A DNA stretch of 53,531 bases from Pseudomonadota bacterium (GTDB taxonomy: Bacteria; Pseudomonadota; Alphaproteobacteria; Rhizobiales; Rhizobiaceae): assembly GCA_023390055.1 (NCBI GenBank), contig JAEWDP010000132.1, positions 1 through 53,531 of the forward strand, given 5' to 3'. A program made the translations under genes and the position numbers. Under the pieces are notes generated by a model. It was not told where the DNA came from, ran no database searches, and saw nothing but the letters and a program-made list of their open reading frames with translations. The first letter of the stretch is position 1, and every line of letters starts with the position of its first letter. Below, one piece after another: positions 44,415 through 52,811 of the stretch.

Positions 44415-45320
44415 ATGGAGAGTGGCAGGGACGACTTTGCGGCATTGCGCACCATCTTATCGGGTATCGAACAGGATATTGAACAGATCTGTGCATCTGT
44501 GGCCGAGGCGGTGCGACACAAAACGATCCCGGACGAAGACAGCGATACATTCAATATCAATCCGGTTGAAGAGATTGCGACCGCATGGGTTGGTGTACAG
44601 CAGGATCTGGTGATCCTTGCTGCCGCGATTGGTGCCAGTGTTGACAAGGCGATAATGCGATTCGATCAACCGCCAGCAAATACGACGGTCCAGCGATTGC
44701 AGACCTTCGTGCGCGGGTTCTGGAAACGGCAATCGCGGCGCAAGGAGAGTTCGACTGAAGATGTCCTTCGCATCGAGCTTGCCAATGCAAATGATCTTTA
44801 TGGCCTGCTACAGTCATACCGTGGCCAACTGGTTGCGACACGCCACTCTCTCGAGTCAAATCTTGTCGAATTGACTTCGCACAGGTCAGACCTTGTCGAC
44901 CATCTCTGCGTTGCCAAGGAGCCGGATGGGAAGGAGCATTTCCAATCCGTGTTAACGGTTGAACGCTACCTGCAGGTTATTGCGGATGTCATAAGGGAAC
45001 TGAATGCGCAGCTTGGAAGCGCAAATATTTTGATCAACAAATTGGCAATCGAGGCGGAACGGATGGTTCTGCTGATCGGTATCCTGGCGCGCCGGCAGGA
45101 TCGTTCGGTGATGGCGCCAATCTTGTTCGACAAGGCCGCTCTGCCGCATGTCGTTCCGCTGATTGAACTGTATGATCGGGGCATGCTGGCGAGTGTCGAG
45201 ATTGAACGGCGCAAGACAGCAATCGAAAGTCGATTTTTTGAGAGTTATGGTGACCTCCTCGACAACGACGCTCGCACTGACTACGTGAAGACTACAAACG
45301 CAGAGGTAGGCCATGCTTGA
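44415..45320 (+). CDS. unknown helical protein, first of a pair with DUF2333 gene
   Basis: 301-aa protein with no signal peptide or membrane helix that I can see and a high helix and coiled-coil tendency (LRTILSGIEQDIEQICASVA, YLQVIADVIRELNAQLGSAN). A basic patch WKRQSRRKESS near 105 divides it into two helical halves. ATG 44415 follows GGGAGA. Its last 8 bp overlap the start of the DUF2333 gene, so the two are made as a unit. I do not recognise the family. A cytoplasmic partner of the membrane protein downstream is the simplest reading. Confidence 0.75.
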   Translation: MESGRDDFAALRTILSGIEQDIEQICASVAEAVRHKTIPDEDSDTFNINPVEEIATAWVGVQQDLVILAAAIGASVDKAIMRFDQPPANTTVQRLQTFVRGFWKRQSRRKESSTEDVLRIELANANDLYGLLQSYRGQLVATRHSLESNLVELTSHRSDLVDHLCVAKEPDGKEHFQSVLTVERYLQVIADVIRELNAQLGSANILINKLAIEAERMVLLIGILARRQDRSVMAPILFDKAALPHVVPLIELYDRGMLASVEIERRKTAIESRFFESYGDLLDNDARTDYVKTTNAEVGHA

Positions 45321-46461
45321 TCCGATCGTCCGATTCTTCCGTAGAGCAGTTGCAGCGGTGGTGCATGGTTTTGGACTCTTGATTGCATGGCTTGTCTGGC
45401 CGCTTCGTGCGGGACATGGCTGGTATTCGCGGCGCAGCTGGATGATAAAGGGACCACTTCTTGCGGTCGGTATCCTGTTTGTTGGTCTCTATGGCTATTT
45501 CTTCTGGCAGACACAGGTCTGGAGCGGATTTGATCCGGACTTTACCGAGGAATACAACTGGTCCGCACGGGTTGTTCCGGCGGGTCAGCGACTACCTGCA
45601 GCGGAGGCTCCAGGTGGAGATGCCGGGCCCGCAACACCGGCTGCCCCGCAGTGCCAGCCATCGGCGATTGTCGAAGTTGTTGGCGATCTCACGAACAGCA
45701 ATGTCAACGAGAACGCATGGATCTCTTCCATGCTGCTTTACCGATTGGGATTTTTCGGCCTGAATTGGGACCATACGCCATTTATGGATAACAAGGCTTC
45801 CTTTCAGCGTGGCGTAAACCAGGCTGTTCGACGGACCTCGGTCGAGCTTGTTGATGCGCTTGCCCGTGTCCGGGGGACGTCGGGAATAAACAGCAATCTG
45901 CAGGATGCTCGAAACAACCTGCAGTTCGATGAGTATTCATGGTATTTCGGGTTGACCCCATTTGGTCCGAAGACACCCACTCCAAGTTATTATCGGGCGG
46001 CAATCGACAGTTTCAAAAAATTCAATACAGAACTTGCTGCCTGCAACGCGACCTTTGACAGTCGCGCAGACAATCTTGTTCAGTTCGTTGATCGAATTGC
46101 CAACGACCTCGGCAGTACATCAGCAATCTTGCGGGAGCGGTCCGAGAACCACAATGGTGGCTGGTTCGATACGCGTGCCGATGACCGTTTCTGGTTCGCA
46201 TATGGCCAGCTTTATGGCTATTATGCCATTTTGTCTGCGGCTGGTGTGGACTTTTCTCAGGTCATACGTGAGCGCAATCTGGGAGCACTATGGGACGATA
46301 CGCTCGGCCAGTTTCGTGCGGCACTTCGTATCCAGCCGGGTATCATATCCAATGGCCGCGAAGACGGCTGGATCATGCCGACGCATCTGGCAACCATGGG
46401 CTTTTATATCTTGAGGGTCCGATCGAACCTCGTCGAAATACGTTCGGTCCTCGATCGCTAG
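45313..46461 (+). CDS. DUF2333 family membrane protein
   Basis: 382-aa protein matching the DUF2333 group: basic N-terminus with two hydrophobic segments (FGLLIAWLVWPLR and GPLLAVGILFVGLYGYFFW), an acidic/Pro/Ala linker (about 85-110) and a large exported domain with YRLGFFGLNWDHTPFMDNKA, DARNNLQFDEYSWYFGLTPF and NHNGGWFDTRADDRFWFAYG. Function is not known; the domain is widespread in gamma- and alphaproteobacteria. It overlaps the upstream helical gene by 8 bp and ends 9 bp from the convergent LuxR gene. Confidence 0.85.
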   Translation: MLDPIVRFFRRAVAAVVHGFGLLIAWLVWPLRAGHGWYSRRSWMIKGPLLAVGILFVGLYGYFFWQTQVWSGFDPDFTEEYNWSARVVPAGQRLPAAEAPGGDAGPATPAAPQCQPSAIVEVVGDLTNSNVNENAWISSMLLYRLGFFGLNWDHTPFMDNKASFQRGVNQAVRRTSVELVDALARVRGTSGINSNLQDARNNLQFDEYSWYFGLTPFGPKTPTPSYYRAAIDSFKKFNTELAACNATFDSRADNLVQFVDRIANDLGSTSAILRERSENHNGGWFDTRADDRFWFAYGQLYGYYAILSAAGVDFSQVIRERNLGALWDDTLGQFRAALRIQPGIISNGREDGWIMPTHLATMGFYILRVRSNLVEIRSVLDR

Positions 46462-46470
46462 CTGTTACCC

Positions 46471-47211
46471 TCAGGCGATCAATCCGAGACGGATCGCCTT
46501 GGCCACAAGCTGGGTGCGATTGACGCAGTCCATCTTCTTGATGGCATTTGTCATGTGTGCGTTGACCGTATGATCCGACAGGCACAGGATCCGTCCGATT
46601 TCCACGGATGTCTTGCCTTGAGCCGTCCAACGAACGACTTCCAGTTCTCTGCTGGAGAGGCGGATCGGAGTGGTACGGATTTCTGCGCGCCGTAATTGAT
46701 CGAAGGCGTCGAAGGCGTGCAGGGATATCATTCCAAGTTCGTTGATCTCAACCTGTTCCAAGGGTGCGCGCTTGCCATCAAACCGAAGCAGGAACGGGTC
46801 TCCCTCGAGCGAACGAAAAGGCATGACTGCTGATGACAGCAGTTCAAACTTCCGCATTAGACGCGCCATTTCGGCCGGCAATTTCGAACCGAGCTCTGCC
46901 TCCAGTTCATCAAGCGTCCAGGCTTGCGGCAACATCGATGTGAACAGTGTTGGCATAACGGGACAGGCGCCAAGCAGTCCCGCATCATCGAATGCGTTAA
47001 TATAGCTGATGGGGAGGGTGCTCTCGATGATGGCGCGTGACAAAAGCATGTCATCACGAGCCGGTTTCGTAATGAGCGATACGTAAGAAAAGCCGAAGGC
47101 CGTGGTGACATGCTTCAGCGCAGCCAGAATCTCAGTCTGGCTGCGTGCAGCAGCAATGGCTCCGCTGAGAGCAATCTGCCTGTCCGGCTTCTTGATCTTC
47201 GCTAATGACAA
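46471..47211 (-). CDS. LuxR-family regulator (solo)
   Basis: 246-aa regulator with an autoinducer-binding-like domain (about 15-165) and a LuxR helix-turn-helix (about 180-244; LSSRELEVVRWTAQGKTSVE, LCLSDHTVNAHMTNAIKKM). No luxI-type synthase is nearby. The binding domain lacks the hallmark Asp of the D-P motif (it reads GACPVM with Cys83), and the Trp/Tyr pair before it is also not conserved, so acyl-homoserine lactone binding in the TraR manner is doubtful. It is divergent from the heme receptor across 365 bp; a 10-bp palindrome TAACTAGTTA lies at 47300-47309. Confidence 0.85.
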   Translation of the reverse strand: MSLAKIKKPDRQIALSGAIAAARSQTEILAALKHVTTAFGFSYVSLITKPARDDMLLSRAIIESTLPISYINAFDDAGLLGACPVMPTLFTSMLPQAWTLDELEAELGSKLPAEMARLMRKFELLSSAVMPFRSLEGDPFLLRFDGKRAPLEQVEINELGMISLHAFDAFDQLRRAEIRTTPIRLSSRELEVVRWTAQGKTSVEIGRILCLSDHTVNAHMTNAIKKMDCVNRTQLVAKAIRLGLIA

Positions 47212-47299
47212 CTTTTACCTGTCCACCCCTACAGAACCCTAGATTCCGCTGACCTAGTACGGAAACCCTTTCGGTGGTTTACGATAGATGGTCAGATTT

Positions 47300-47309
47300 T
47301 AACTAGTTA
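47300..47309. promoter_or_regulatory. 10-bp palindrome near luxR, candidate operator
   Basis: Perfect palindrome TAACTAGTTA, 89 bp upstream of the luxR start codon and about 100 bp from the iron boxes. Short, so chance cannot be excluded. Confidence 0.3.
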
Positions 47310-47409
47310 GCAATTCAAGACGGACTTTGGCAATGTGCTATTGCTATTATGTATACCTTGTCCGTTTTCGCGGTGGTTTAGCTGAAATTCCGCCATCCAT
47401 TTCTAAATA

Positions 47410-47424
47410 TGATGATTTTTGTCA
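47410..47424 (+). promoter_or_regulatory. TGA-N9-TCA iron-responsive box 1 (RirA-type)
   Basis: TGA (47410-47412), nine bases, TCA (47422-47424), matching the IRO consensus for RirA in rhizobia. It ends 9 bp before the -35 element. Confidence 0.55.
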
Positions 47425-47434
47425 CCTTTAATGT

Positions 47435-47449
47435 TGACAAATTGAATCA
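47435..47449 (+). promoter_or_regulatory. TGA-N9-TCA iron-responsive box 2, overlapping the -35
   Basis: TGA (47435-47437), nine bases, TCA (47447-47449). Its first half lies within TTGACA (47434-47439), so bound repressor would block RNA polymerase. It is 25 bp from box 1. Confidence 0.55.
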
Positions 47450-47576
47450 TGTTTTTTAGATGGCGAAATCAAGGAGAACATTCAGTCACCCTCCCTAGCT
47501 ATATGCCGAATCCGCTCGTGTGCGGTGCGCCTTTGTGCGTCCGGTTATTTCGTGCGCCAATAGAGAAAGGAACACC

Positions 47577-49766
47577 ATGAATATCCGGATCCAAACATCC
47601 TTCCTGTTGGCCTGCACGGCGATGGTGAACGTACTCTCTGTCCCAGCGATTGCACAAGAAACCAGAGAACTTACTCAGTTGCCGGCTATTGTGGTGAAGG
47701 GCGATAGAGTGACGAGGCCTGCTGGTGACCTGGCGGATACACCGACTGCGTCACAAACAACTGCAGATGAGATCGAAGCCAATCAGATTTCGAGCTTCGA
47801 GGATCTTGGGCGCAGGCTTGAGCCTGGCCTGAATTTCAATCGTGAAACCCGAAGCGTTAACATTCGGGGTCTGGAACAAAACCGGGTGCTGACCAGCATT
47901 GACGGAATTCCGGTTCCATACCTTCTTGATGGTGCACGTGGTGCGGAAGGTGGCTCTGACAGCTTTGACTTCGATTCCCTCTCTACGATCGACATTGTTC
48001 GTGGCGCAGATTCCAGTCGAGCTGGTTCGGGCGCACTCGGTGGAGCTGTAGTACTGAGAACACTGGAACCTGAAGATCTGATCGGCGCAGATCGAGACTG
48101 GGGCGGTGTGTCGAAGTTGATATATGACAGCCAGAGTAAAAGTTTTGGAGGTTCCGCTGCAATCGCCAAACGGATCGAGAACACCTCCGTTCTGTTTCAG
48201 GGAAGTTATAGAAAGGGGCATGAACGCGACAATCAGGGAAATGTTGGAGGATTTTCCACGACCCGGACGCAGCCCAACCCTTCGGATATTGATCAGTATA
48301 ACCTCCTCTTCAAATTACGGCAGCATGCAGATGGCGGTCATGTCTTCGGGCTTACCGGTGAACGTTACCACCGGGACGAGGACTATGATGATAAGGTTGG
48401 GCAGGGCCTAATGGGGAACTATCGCCCGGGCGACCTCTACGGTTTCGAAGATCTGAAACGAGATCGACTATCACTGGACTACCGTTTTGATGCGGAAAGT
48501 GCAGATGCCTGGCTCGACAGTGCCAATGCCGTTTTCTATTGGCAGAATGTTGTCCGCAACACCGGAAACGAGGGGTATCGATCGAACACTGTCGTTGGCG
48601 AGTACTGGCGCGACAACGAATTTGAAGAGCGTGGTTTCGGGTTTACGGGCAATGCGGAGAAATCGTTCGTCACCGGTAGTTTGAGCCACCATCTGACGAG
48701 TGGGCTGAACGTCGCCTTTACGAAGGCTTCCCAGTATTCGTCAGGGGACGATAACTGCGATATCGCCTACAGCTTCACCTGCAATTTTCTGCATACCAAC
48801 CAATCCGATATGCCGGATGTTGATGGGCGAATGGTCGGAGTTTTCATCGAGGATAGGATTGGGCTCGGTGAAACAGGATTCTTCCTGACGCCGGGACTGC
48901 GATACGACGCGTACGATTTCGATCCGAGGGAAACTGCGTCTTATACGAATGGAGCAAACTATATTGGAATGCCGGCTGGGCAGTCCGGCAGCCGACTGTC
49001 GCCAAAACTGCGCGCTTCCTATGAGCCAACGAACGAAGTGGAACTCTATGCTCAATGGGCCATGGGTTTCCGTGCGCCGGACGTCAACGAACTCTACATG
49101 AATTACGGTGCCCCCGGAACGTATCTTACCGTCGGAAATCCGAACCTTGATCCTGAAACGAGTAATGGGTTCGAGATCGGTGCCAATCTGGGAGATGATG
49201 ATTTTGGTGGGCATCTGGGCGTGTTTTATAATCGCTACCGCAATTTCATTGATACCGAGTCGCGTAGTGACACCACCGGAACCTATCCAATGGGGATCAC
49301 AGAGTATTTCAATCGCGACAAGGTTCGTATCTACGGGATAGAGCTCTCTGCTCACAAACACTTCGGCAATGGTGTCAGGATCTACGGTGCGATGAGTTAT
49401 GCGGACGGTGTCGACCTTGATACGGACGAAGATATCCGCTCTGTTGCGCCTCTAAAAGTTGTACTGGGTACTGGATACGCCACTGAAACCTGGGGCGCGG
49501 ATCTCCTATTCACAGCAGTTAAGGGCGTCGACGATGACGGAAATGATGATACTATCGATGCGCCAGGTTATGGTATCTTTGACCTGACAGGTTGGTGGAA
49601 ACCGGAGCGAACGAAAGGCCTCACGCTCCGGGCCGGTGTCTACAATATTTTCGACAAAACCTACTATGATGCGATATCGCTTGCATCGAAGCAGACGTCG
49701 CAACCGGACGAGTATTATTCCGAGCCTGGTCGGACATTCAAAATCTCTCTTACCCAGCGATTTTAG
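47577..49766 (+). CDS. shmR: TonB-dependent heme/hemoglobin receptor, ShmR-like
   Basis: 729-aa outer-membrane receptor. Signal peptide ends at VPAIAQE; the plug domain shows TASQTTADEIEANQISSFED and VNIRGLEQNRVLTSIDGIP with DIVRGADSSRAGSGALGGAV; the barrel carries FRAPDVNELY and NPNLDPETS, the FRAP/NPNL boxes of heme receptors, and a terminal aromatic residue (FKISLTQRF). AAAGGAA precedes ATG 47577. Energised by TonB, it imports heme iron. Two RirA-type boxes upstream indicate iron repression. From memory, ShmR of S. meliloti is encoded next to trpE, as here with two genes between. The periplasmic hmuTUV genes are not in view. Confidence 0.9.
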   Translation: MNIRIQTSFLLACTAMVNVLSVPAIAQETRELTQLPAIVVKGDRVTRPAGDLADTPTASQTTADEIEANQISSFEDLGRRLEPGLNFNRETRSVNIRGLEQNRVLTSIDGIPVPYLLDGARGAEGGSDSFDFDSLSTIDIVRGADSSRAGSGALGGAVVLRTLEPEDLIGADRDWGGVSKLIYDSQSKSFGGSAAIAKRIENTSVLFQGSYRKGHERDNQGNVGGFSTTRTQPNPSDIDQYNLLFKLRQHADGGHVFGLTGERYHRDEDYDDKVGQGLMGNYRPGDLYGFEDLKRDRLSLDYRFDAESADAWLDSANAVFYWQNVVRNTGNEGYRSNTVVGEYWRDNEFEERGFGFTGNAEKSFVTGSLSHHLTSGLNVAFTKASQYSSGDDNCDIAYSFTCNFLHTNQSDMPDVDGRMVGVFIEDRIGLGETGFFLTPGLRYDAYDFDPRETASYTNGANYIGMPAGQSGSRLSPKLRASYEPTNEVELYAQWAMGFRAPDVNELYMNYGAPGTYLTVGNPNLDPETSNGFEIGANLGDDDFGGHLGVFYNRYRNFIDTESRSDTTGTYPMGITEYFNRDKVRIYGIELSAHKHFGNGVRIYGAMSYADGVDLDTDEDIRSVAPLKVVLGTGYATETWGADLLFTAVKGVDDDGNDDTIDAPGYGIFDLTGWWKPERTKGLTLRAGVYNIFDKTYYDAISLASKQTSQPDEYYSEPGRTFKISLTQRF

Positions 49767-49784
49767 GCATATGTAAAGTTTGGC

Positions 49785-49817
49785 GGGCAGGGCGTGTGTG
49801 TTCTCGTGCTGCCCTTT
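49785..49817 (+). terminator. weak terminator after the heme receptor
   Basis: GGGCAG (49785-49790) pairs with CTGCCC (49809-49814) across 18 bases, then TTT. It lies 18 bp after the stop; modest evidence. Confidence 0.35.
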
Positions 49818-49909
49818 CCGTTGACTGTCGTACGAAAAGTGCGACAGGTCTTGTCTCCGTGCCCCATTCTGTGGCCAAGTCCTTGCAACGACAATCGGGG
49901 GTGAGGCAA

Positions 49910-51589
49910 ATGACGGACGTCAAATCTGATATCGAGATTGCGCGGGTTGCACAGAAGAGGCCCATCACGGAAATCGGGGCAAGGCTCGATATCCCTGCTG
50001 AGCATCTGGCGCCCTATGGGTACGACAAGGCGAAGATCAGCGCCCCATTCATCCGTTCGCTGGCTGACCGCCCGGACGGCAAGCTCATACTGGTCACCGC
50101 TATCAACCCGACCCCCGCTGGTGAGGGCAAGACGACAACGACAGTGGGTCTTGGAGACGGGCTTAATCGTATTGGCAAGCGAGCCGCCATCTGTGTGCGT
50201 GAACCGTCTCTCGGACCGTCGTTTGGAATGAAGGGCGGAGCGGCCGGTGGTGGCTATGCGCAAGTCATTCCGATGGAAGACATCAACCTTCATTTTACGG
50301 GTGATTTTCATGCGATCACGTCAGCCCATAACCTGCTGGCTGCGATGATCGACAACCATATCTATTGGGGAAATCCGCTCGATATTGATGTGAGACGGAT
50401 CGTCTGGCGTCGGGCAATGGACATGAATGATCGATCACTGCGACAGATGGTCGGCGCACTCGGTGGTGTCGTGAATGGTTTTCCGCGCGAATGTGGATTT
50501 GATATCACGGTTGCCTCCGAAGTCATGGCAATCCTCTGTCTCGCTGAAGATTTTGACGATCTGGAGAAGCGCCTTGGAGGGATCATCGTCGCATACCGTC
50601 GCGACAAAAATCCAGTCTTTGCCCGTGACCTGAAGGCTGATGGCGCCATGGCAGTTCTGCTCAAGGACGCAATGCAGCCAAATCTGGTGCAGACGCTGGA
50701 AAACAATCCTGCTTTCGTACACGGCGGACCGTTCGCCAATATTGCTCATGGCTGTAATTCAGCAATCGCGACCAAGACGGCGCTGAAGCTTGCCGACTAT
50801 GTGGTGACCGAAGCGGGTTTTGGTGCAGATCTTGGAGCAGAGAAATTTTTCGACATTAAATGCCGCAAAGCCGGCCTCATGCCGTCCGCTGCAGTGATTG
50901 TGGCAACAGTGCGGGCACTGAAGATGAACGGTGGAGTGAAAAAGGAGGATCTGGGTACTGAGGACGTGGTTGCGTTGGCGCGCGGTTGCGCCAATCTTGG
51001 TCGTCATATAGCCAATGTCCGGCGCTTCGGTGTGCCAGTCGTGGTTGCCATCAACCATTTCACATCAGATACTGAGGCGGAGGTCGCAGCGGTGCAGGAT
51101 TATGCCGGGCGGCATGGCGCAGATGCCGTCCTCTGCCGTCATTGGGCGGAAGGATCCGCCGGCATTGAAGAGTTGGCGCAGCGTGTCGTGGAGCTTGCGG
51201 ACAGCGGGCAGGCCAATTTCAAACCGCTTTATCCTGATGACATGCCACTGATGGAAAAGATCGAGACGGTTGCATCAAAGATTTATCACGCAGGTGAGGT
51301 GACTGCGAGCAAGGCCGTGCGTGACCAGCTCGACGCCTGGGAAGAGCAGGGGTACGGGCACCTTCCGGTGTGCATGGCAAAGACGCAATATTCGTTCTCC
51401 ACCGACCCCAACCTGCGGGGAGCTCCGGAAGGTCACGTCGTGACCGTGCGTGAAGTGCGGCTTTCCGCTGGCGCCGGTTTTGTCGTTGCCATCACCGGAG
51501 AGATCATGACCATGCCGGGTTTGCCTAGCGTGCCGTCGGCAGAGCGGATTTCGCTCAATGACAGTGGTTTTATAGAGGGGCTTTCATGA
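49910..51589 (+). CDS. fhs: formate-tetrahydrofolate ligase
   Basis: 559-aa ATP-dependent enzyme joining formate to tetrahydrofolate to give 10-formyl-THF. The ATP loop is NPTPAGEGKTTTTVGL near residue 65; FGMKGGAAGGGYAQVIPMED, HFTGDFHAITSAHNLL and FANIAHGCNSAIATK are family blocks. ATG 49910 (MTDVKSDIEI) is chosen with GGTGAGG upstream; the longer frame from 49796 is rejected. In alphaproteobacteria it assimilates formate from demethylation of methylated compounds, which fits the choline uptake genes nearby, though linkage is not shown. Convergent with the extensin-like gene, 7 bp apart. Confidence 0.96.
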   Translation: MTDVKSDIEIARVAQKRPITEIGARLDIPAEHLAPYGYDKAKISAPFIRSLADRPDGKLILVTAINPTPAGEGKTTTTVGLGDGLNRIGKRAAICVREPSLGPSFGMKGGAAGGGYAQVIPMEDINLHFTGDFHAITSAHNLLAAMIDNHIYWGNPLDIDVRRIVWRRAMDMNDRSLRQMVGALGGVVNGFPRECGFDITVASEVMAILCLAEDFDDLEKRLGGIIVAYRRDKNPVFARDLKADGAMAVLLKDAMQPNLVQTLENNPAFVHGGPFANIAHGCNSAIATKTALKLADYVVTEAGFGADLGAEKFFDIKCRKAGLMPSAAVIVATVRALKMNGGVKKEDLGTEDVVALARGCANLGRHIANVRRFGVPVVVAINHFTSDTEAEVAAVQDYAGRHGADAVLCRHWAEGSAGIEELAQRVVELADSGQANFKPLYPDDMPLMEKIETVASKIYHAGEVTASKAVRDQLDAWEEQGYGHLPVCMAKTQYSFSTDPNLRGAPEGHVVTVREVRLSAGAGFVVAITGEIMTMPGLPSVPSAERISLNDSGFIEGLS

Positions 51590-51596
51590 AGAATAC

Positions 51597-52487
51597 TTAG
51601 CGACAGTATCGATAGCCATTCTTTCGCTCCAGAATATCGAGGTGCAGGTGGTCCTGATGGGCCGCGTCGCTTCCGGGTGACAGGACCGTCGTGAAGTGCA
51701 GACAAGCACCGGCGGTCGCCGTGCGCTGGAATGCCCCCTCCATGGTGCTGTCCTTGTCGCGAGGCTTCATTTCTACTTCACTGCCATCATCGAGCCGAAG
51801 GCTGACGATGTCGATTGCGTTGCCGCGGGCGTGCTCCGAAATCTTGCCCGTGGAGGCGCCATTGCGCCGACGGCAAGCATAGGTCGTGCCGGTTATAATG
51901 CTGGTGATCCTGCGCCCCGGCATGGCGATATCGAGCGCTGGCTGGACGGTATCCTTCAGCCAATGTGCCAGTGAAAGAGCGGTCTTGCATCGCATCTTGG
52001 CCTTGCCGACGTCTATTCCCGGCAAAGCTTCGAACAATTCTACGGGTTTGCGTATGCCACAGGCCGATCCGTCCTCTATCGCACTCACCTTCTCGAACTT
52101 TGTCCCGAGTTCGGTCAGGGCAGCCAGGCATTCCCGGAGCGCCTTGGGATCTTCATTTTCCAGAGGTTTGGGCGGTCGTTGTTTCGTTGATGAGGGCGCC
52201 TTCTCATTCTGAAGGGATTCTTCATCTGCCGATTTTGGCTGCCTTTGATTTTCGCCTGCAGATTTTTGATCTTCTGTATTGTCAGGCAAATCCGGTTTCG
52301 GCTCCGGTTTTGGCACTTCTGCAGGAGAGGGATCATCTTTCTCAGCCGATCTTCCTGATGTTATCACCTCTTCCTGCTGCTTGCCGTCCGTTGGCTTTTC
52401 TTCAGGAACCGGACCGGAACGCGGTAGGGAGGCACCCAATATCAGTGGCAAACCCAACAGCAGGATGAGATGAGAGGAACGCGGCAT
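51597..52487 (-). CDS. extensin-like family protein
   Basis: 296-aa exported protein: a signal peptide (SSHLILLLGLPLILGASLP), a disordered segment rich in Pro, Glu, Lys and Asp (about 25-115) and a C-terminal extensin-like domain (about 120-296) with ECLAALTELGTKFEKV, CGIRKPVEL, the HARGNAIDIVSLRL His/Asp pair and HQDHLHLDILERKNGYRYC. The domain resembles D-Ala-D-Ala carboxypeptidase/ peptidase M15-like folds by its H-x-D and H-x-H residues, so a peptidoglycan role is possible. Start ATG 52487 follows TGGAG. Divergent from trpL across 115 bp. Confidence 0.87.
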   Translation of the reverse strand: MPRSSHLILLLGLPLILGASLPRSGPVPEEKPTDGKQQEEVITSGRSAEKDDPSPAEVPKPEPKPDLPDNTEDQKSAGENQRQPKSADEESLQNEKAPSSTKQRPPKPLENEDPKALRECLAALTELGTKFEKVSAIEDGSACGIRKPVELFEALPGIDVGKAKMRCKTALSLAHWLKDTVQPALDIAMPGRRITSIITGTTYACRRRNGASTGKISEHARGNAIDIVSLRLDDGSEVEMKPRDKDSTMEGAFQRTATAGACLHFTTVLSPGSDAAHQDHLHLDILERKNGYRYCR

Positions 52488-52588
52488 TGACGTACTCCAA
52501 GATTGATCCAGGACGGGCAACGCACATGGTCGGAGTTTGGTCGCATCAGGATGCAAACAAATCTGCTTGCGGAGAAACAAGGTCCGGG

Positions 52589-52602
52589 TTATCTCTTCCA
52601 TC
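52589..52602 (+). promoter_or_regulatory. possible trpL promoter (-10 region)
   Basis: TTGCGG (52567-52572) and TTATCT (52589-52594) are 16 bp apart and would start transcription at or next to the trpL ATG at 52603, so the leader message may begin almost at its start codon. Weak match, inferred from position. Confidence 0.35.
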
Positions 52603-52647
52603 ATGAACAACTCGATGAACATTGCTAACTGGTGGTGGGCACGCTAA
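52603..52647 (+). CDS. trpL: trp leader peptide, 14 aa with Trp-Trp-Trp
   Basis: Reads MNNSMNIANWWWAR and stop. Three consecutive Trp codons (TGG at 52630-52638) followed by Ala-Arg match the known S. meliloti trpL peptide in length and ending. No good ribosome site lies upstream, consistent with leaderless or near-leaderless translation. Ribosome stalling at the Trp codons under Trp shortage decides between antiterminator and terminator in the leader of trpE(G). Confidence 0.92.
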   Translation: MNNSMNIANWWWAR

Positions 52648-52685
52648 CGCGGCCTTGACCAGTCATGTCCATCGACAAGACCCAG

Positions 52686-52714
52686 AGCCGCCCGAAATTC
52701 GAGGCGGCTTTTTT
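52686..52714 (+). terminator. trpL: trp attenuator terminator
   Basis: AGCCGCC (52686-52692) pairs with GGCGGCT (52703-52709), extended by inner CGAA/TTCG pairs, followed by T6 (52709-52714). Classic intrinsic terminator 98 bp before trpE(G). Confidence 0.92.
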
Positions 52715-52811
52715 GTTTTCCGCCGACGAACGCGGGCAATGCAGATACCGCTAAGATGCTGGACAGAATTTGTCTGGAATGGCATCGACCCGGCAGAGAC
52801 GGAGAGCAGAC

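Larger units (their letters stand above)
47212..47576. other. 365-bp divergent regulatory region, luxR / heme receptor
   Basis: A/T-rich, noncoding. Contains palindrome TAACTAGTTA (47300-47309), two TGA-N9-TCA boxes (47410-47424, 47435-47449) and a TTGACA (47434-47439) with a poor -10 17 bp later (TAGATG, 47457-47462). The leader to the receptor start is then about 110 bp. Confidence 0.6.
52603..52716 (+). ncRNA. trpL attenuator leader / rnTrpL-type sRNA
   Basis: The transcript from about 52603 to the terminator forms an attenuator RNA. When terminated it should be released as a roughly 110-nt RNA, as rnTrpL is in S. meliloti, where it acts in trans on other messages. A GCGGCC block (52649-52654) can compete by pairing with the left arm of the terminator (GCCGC, 52687-52691). 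Confidence 0.7.

Noticed and set aside
47401..47407. TTCTAAA as an Irr iron-control (ICE) box
   Set aside because: Only a half site; no partner TTTAGAA at the right distance.
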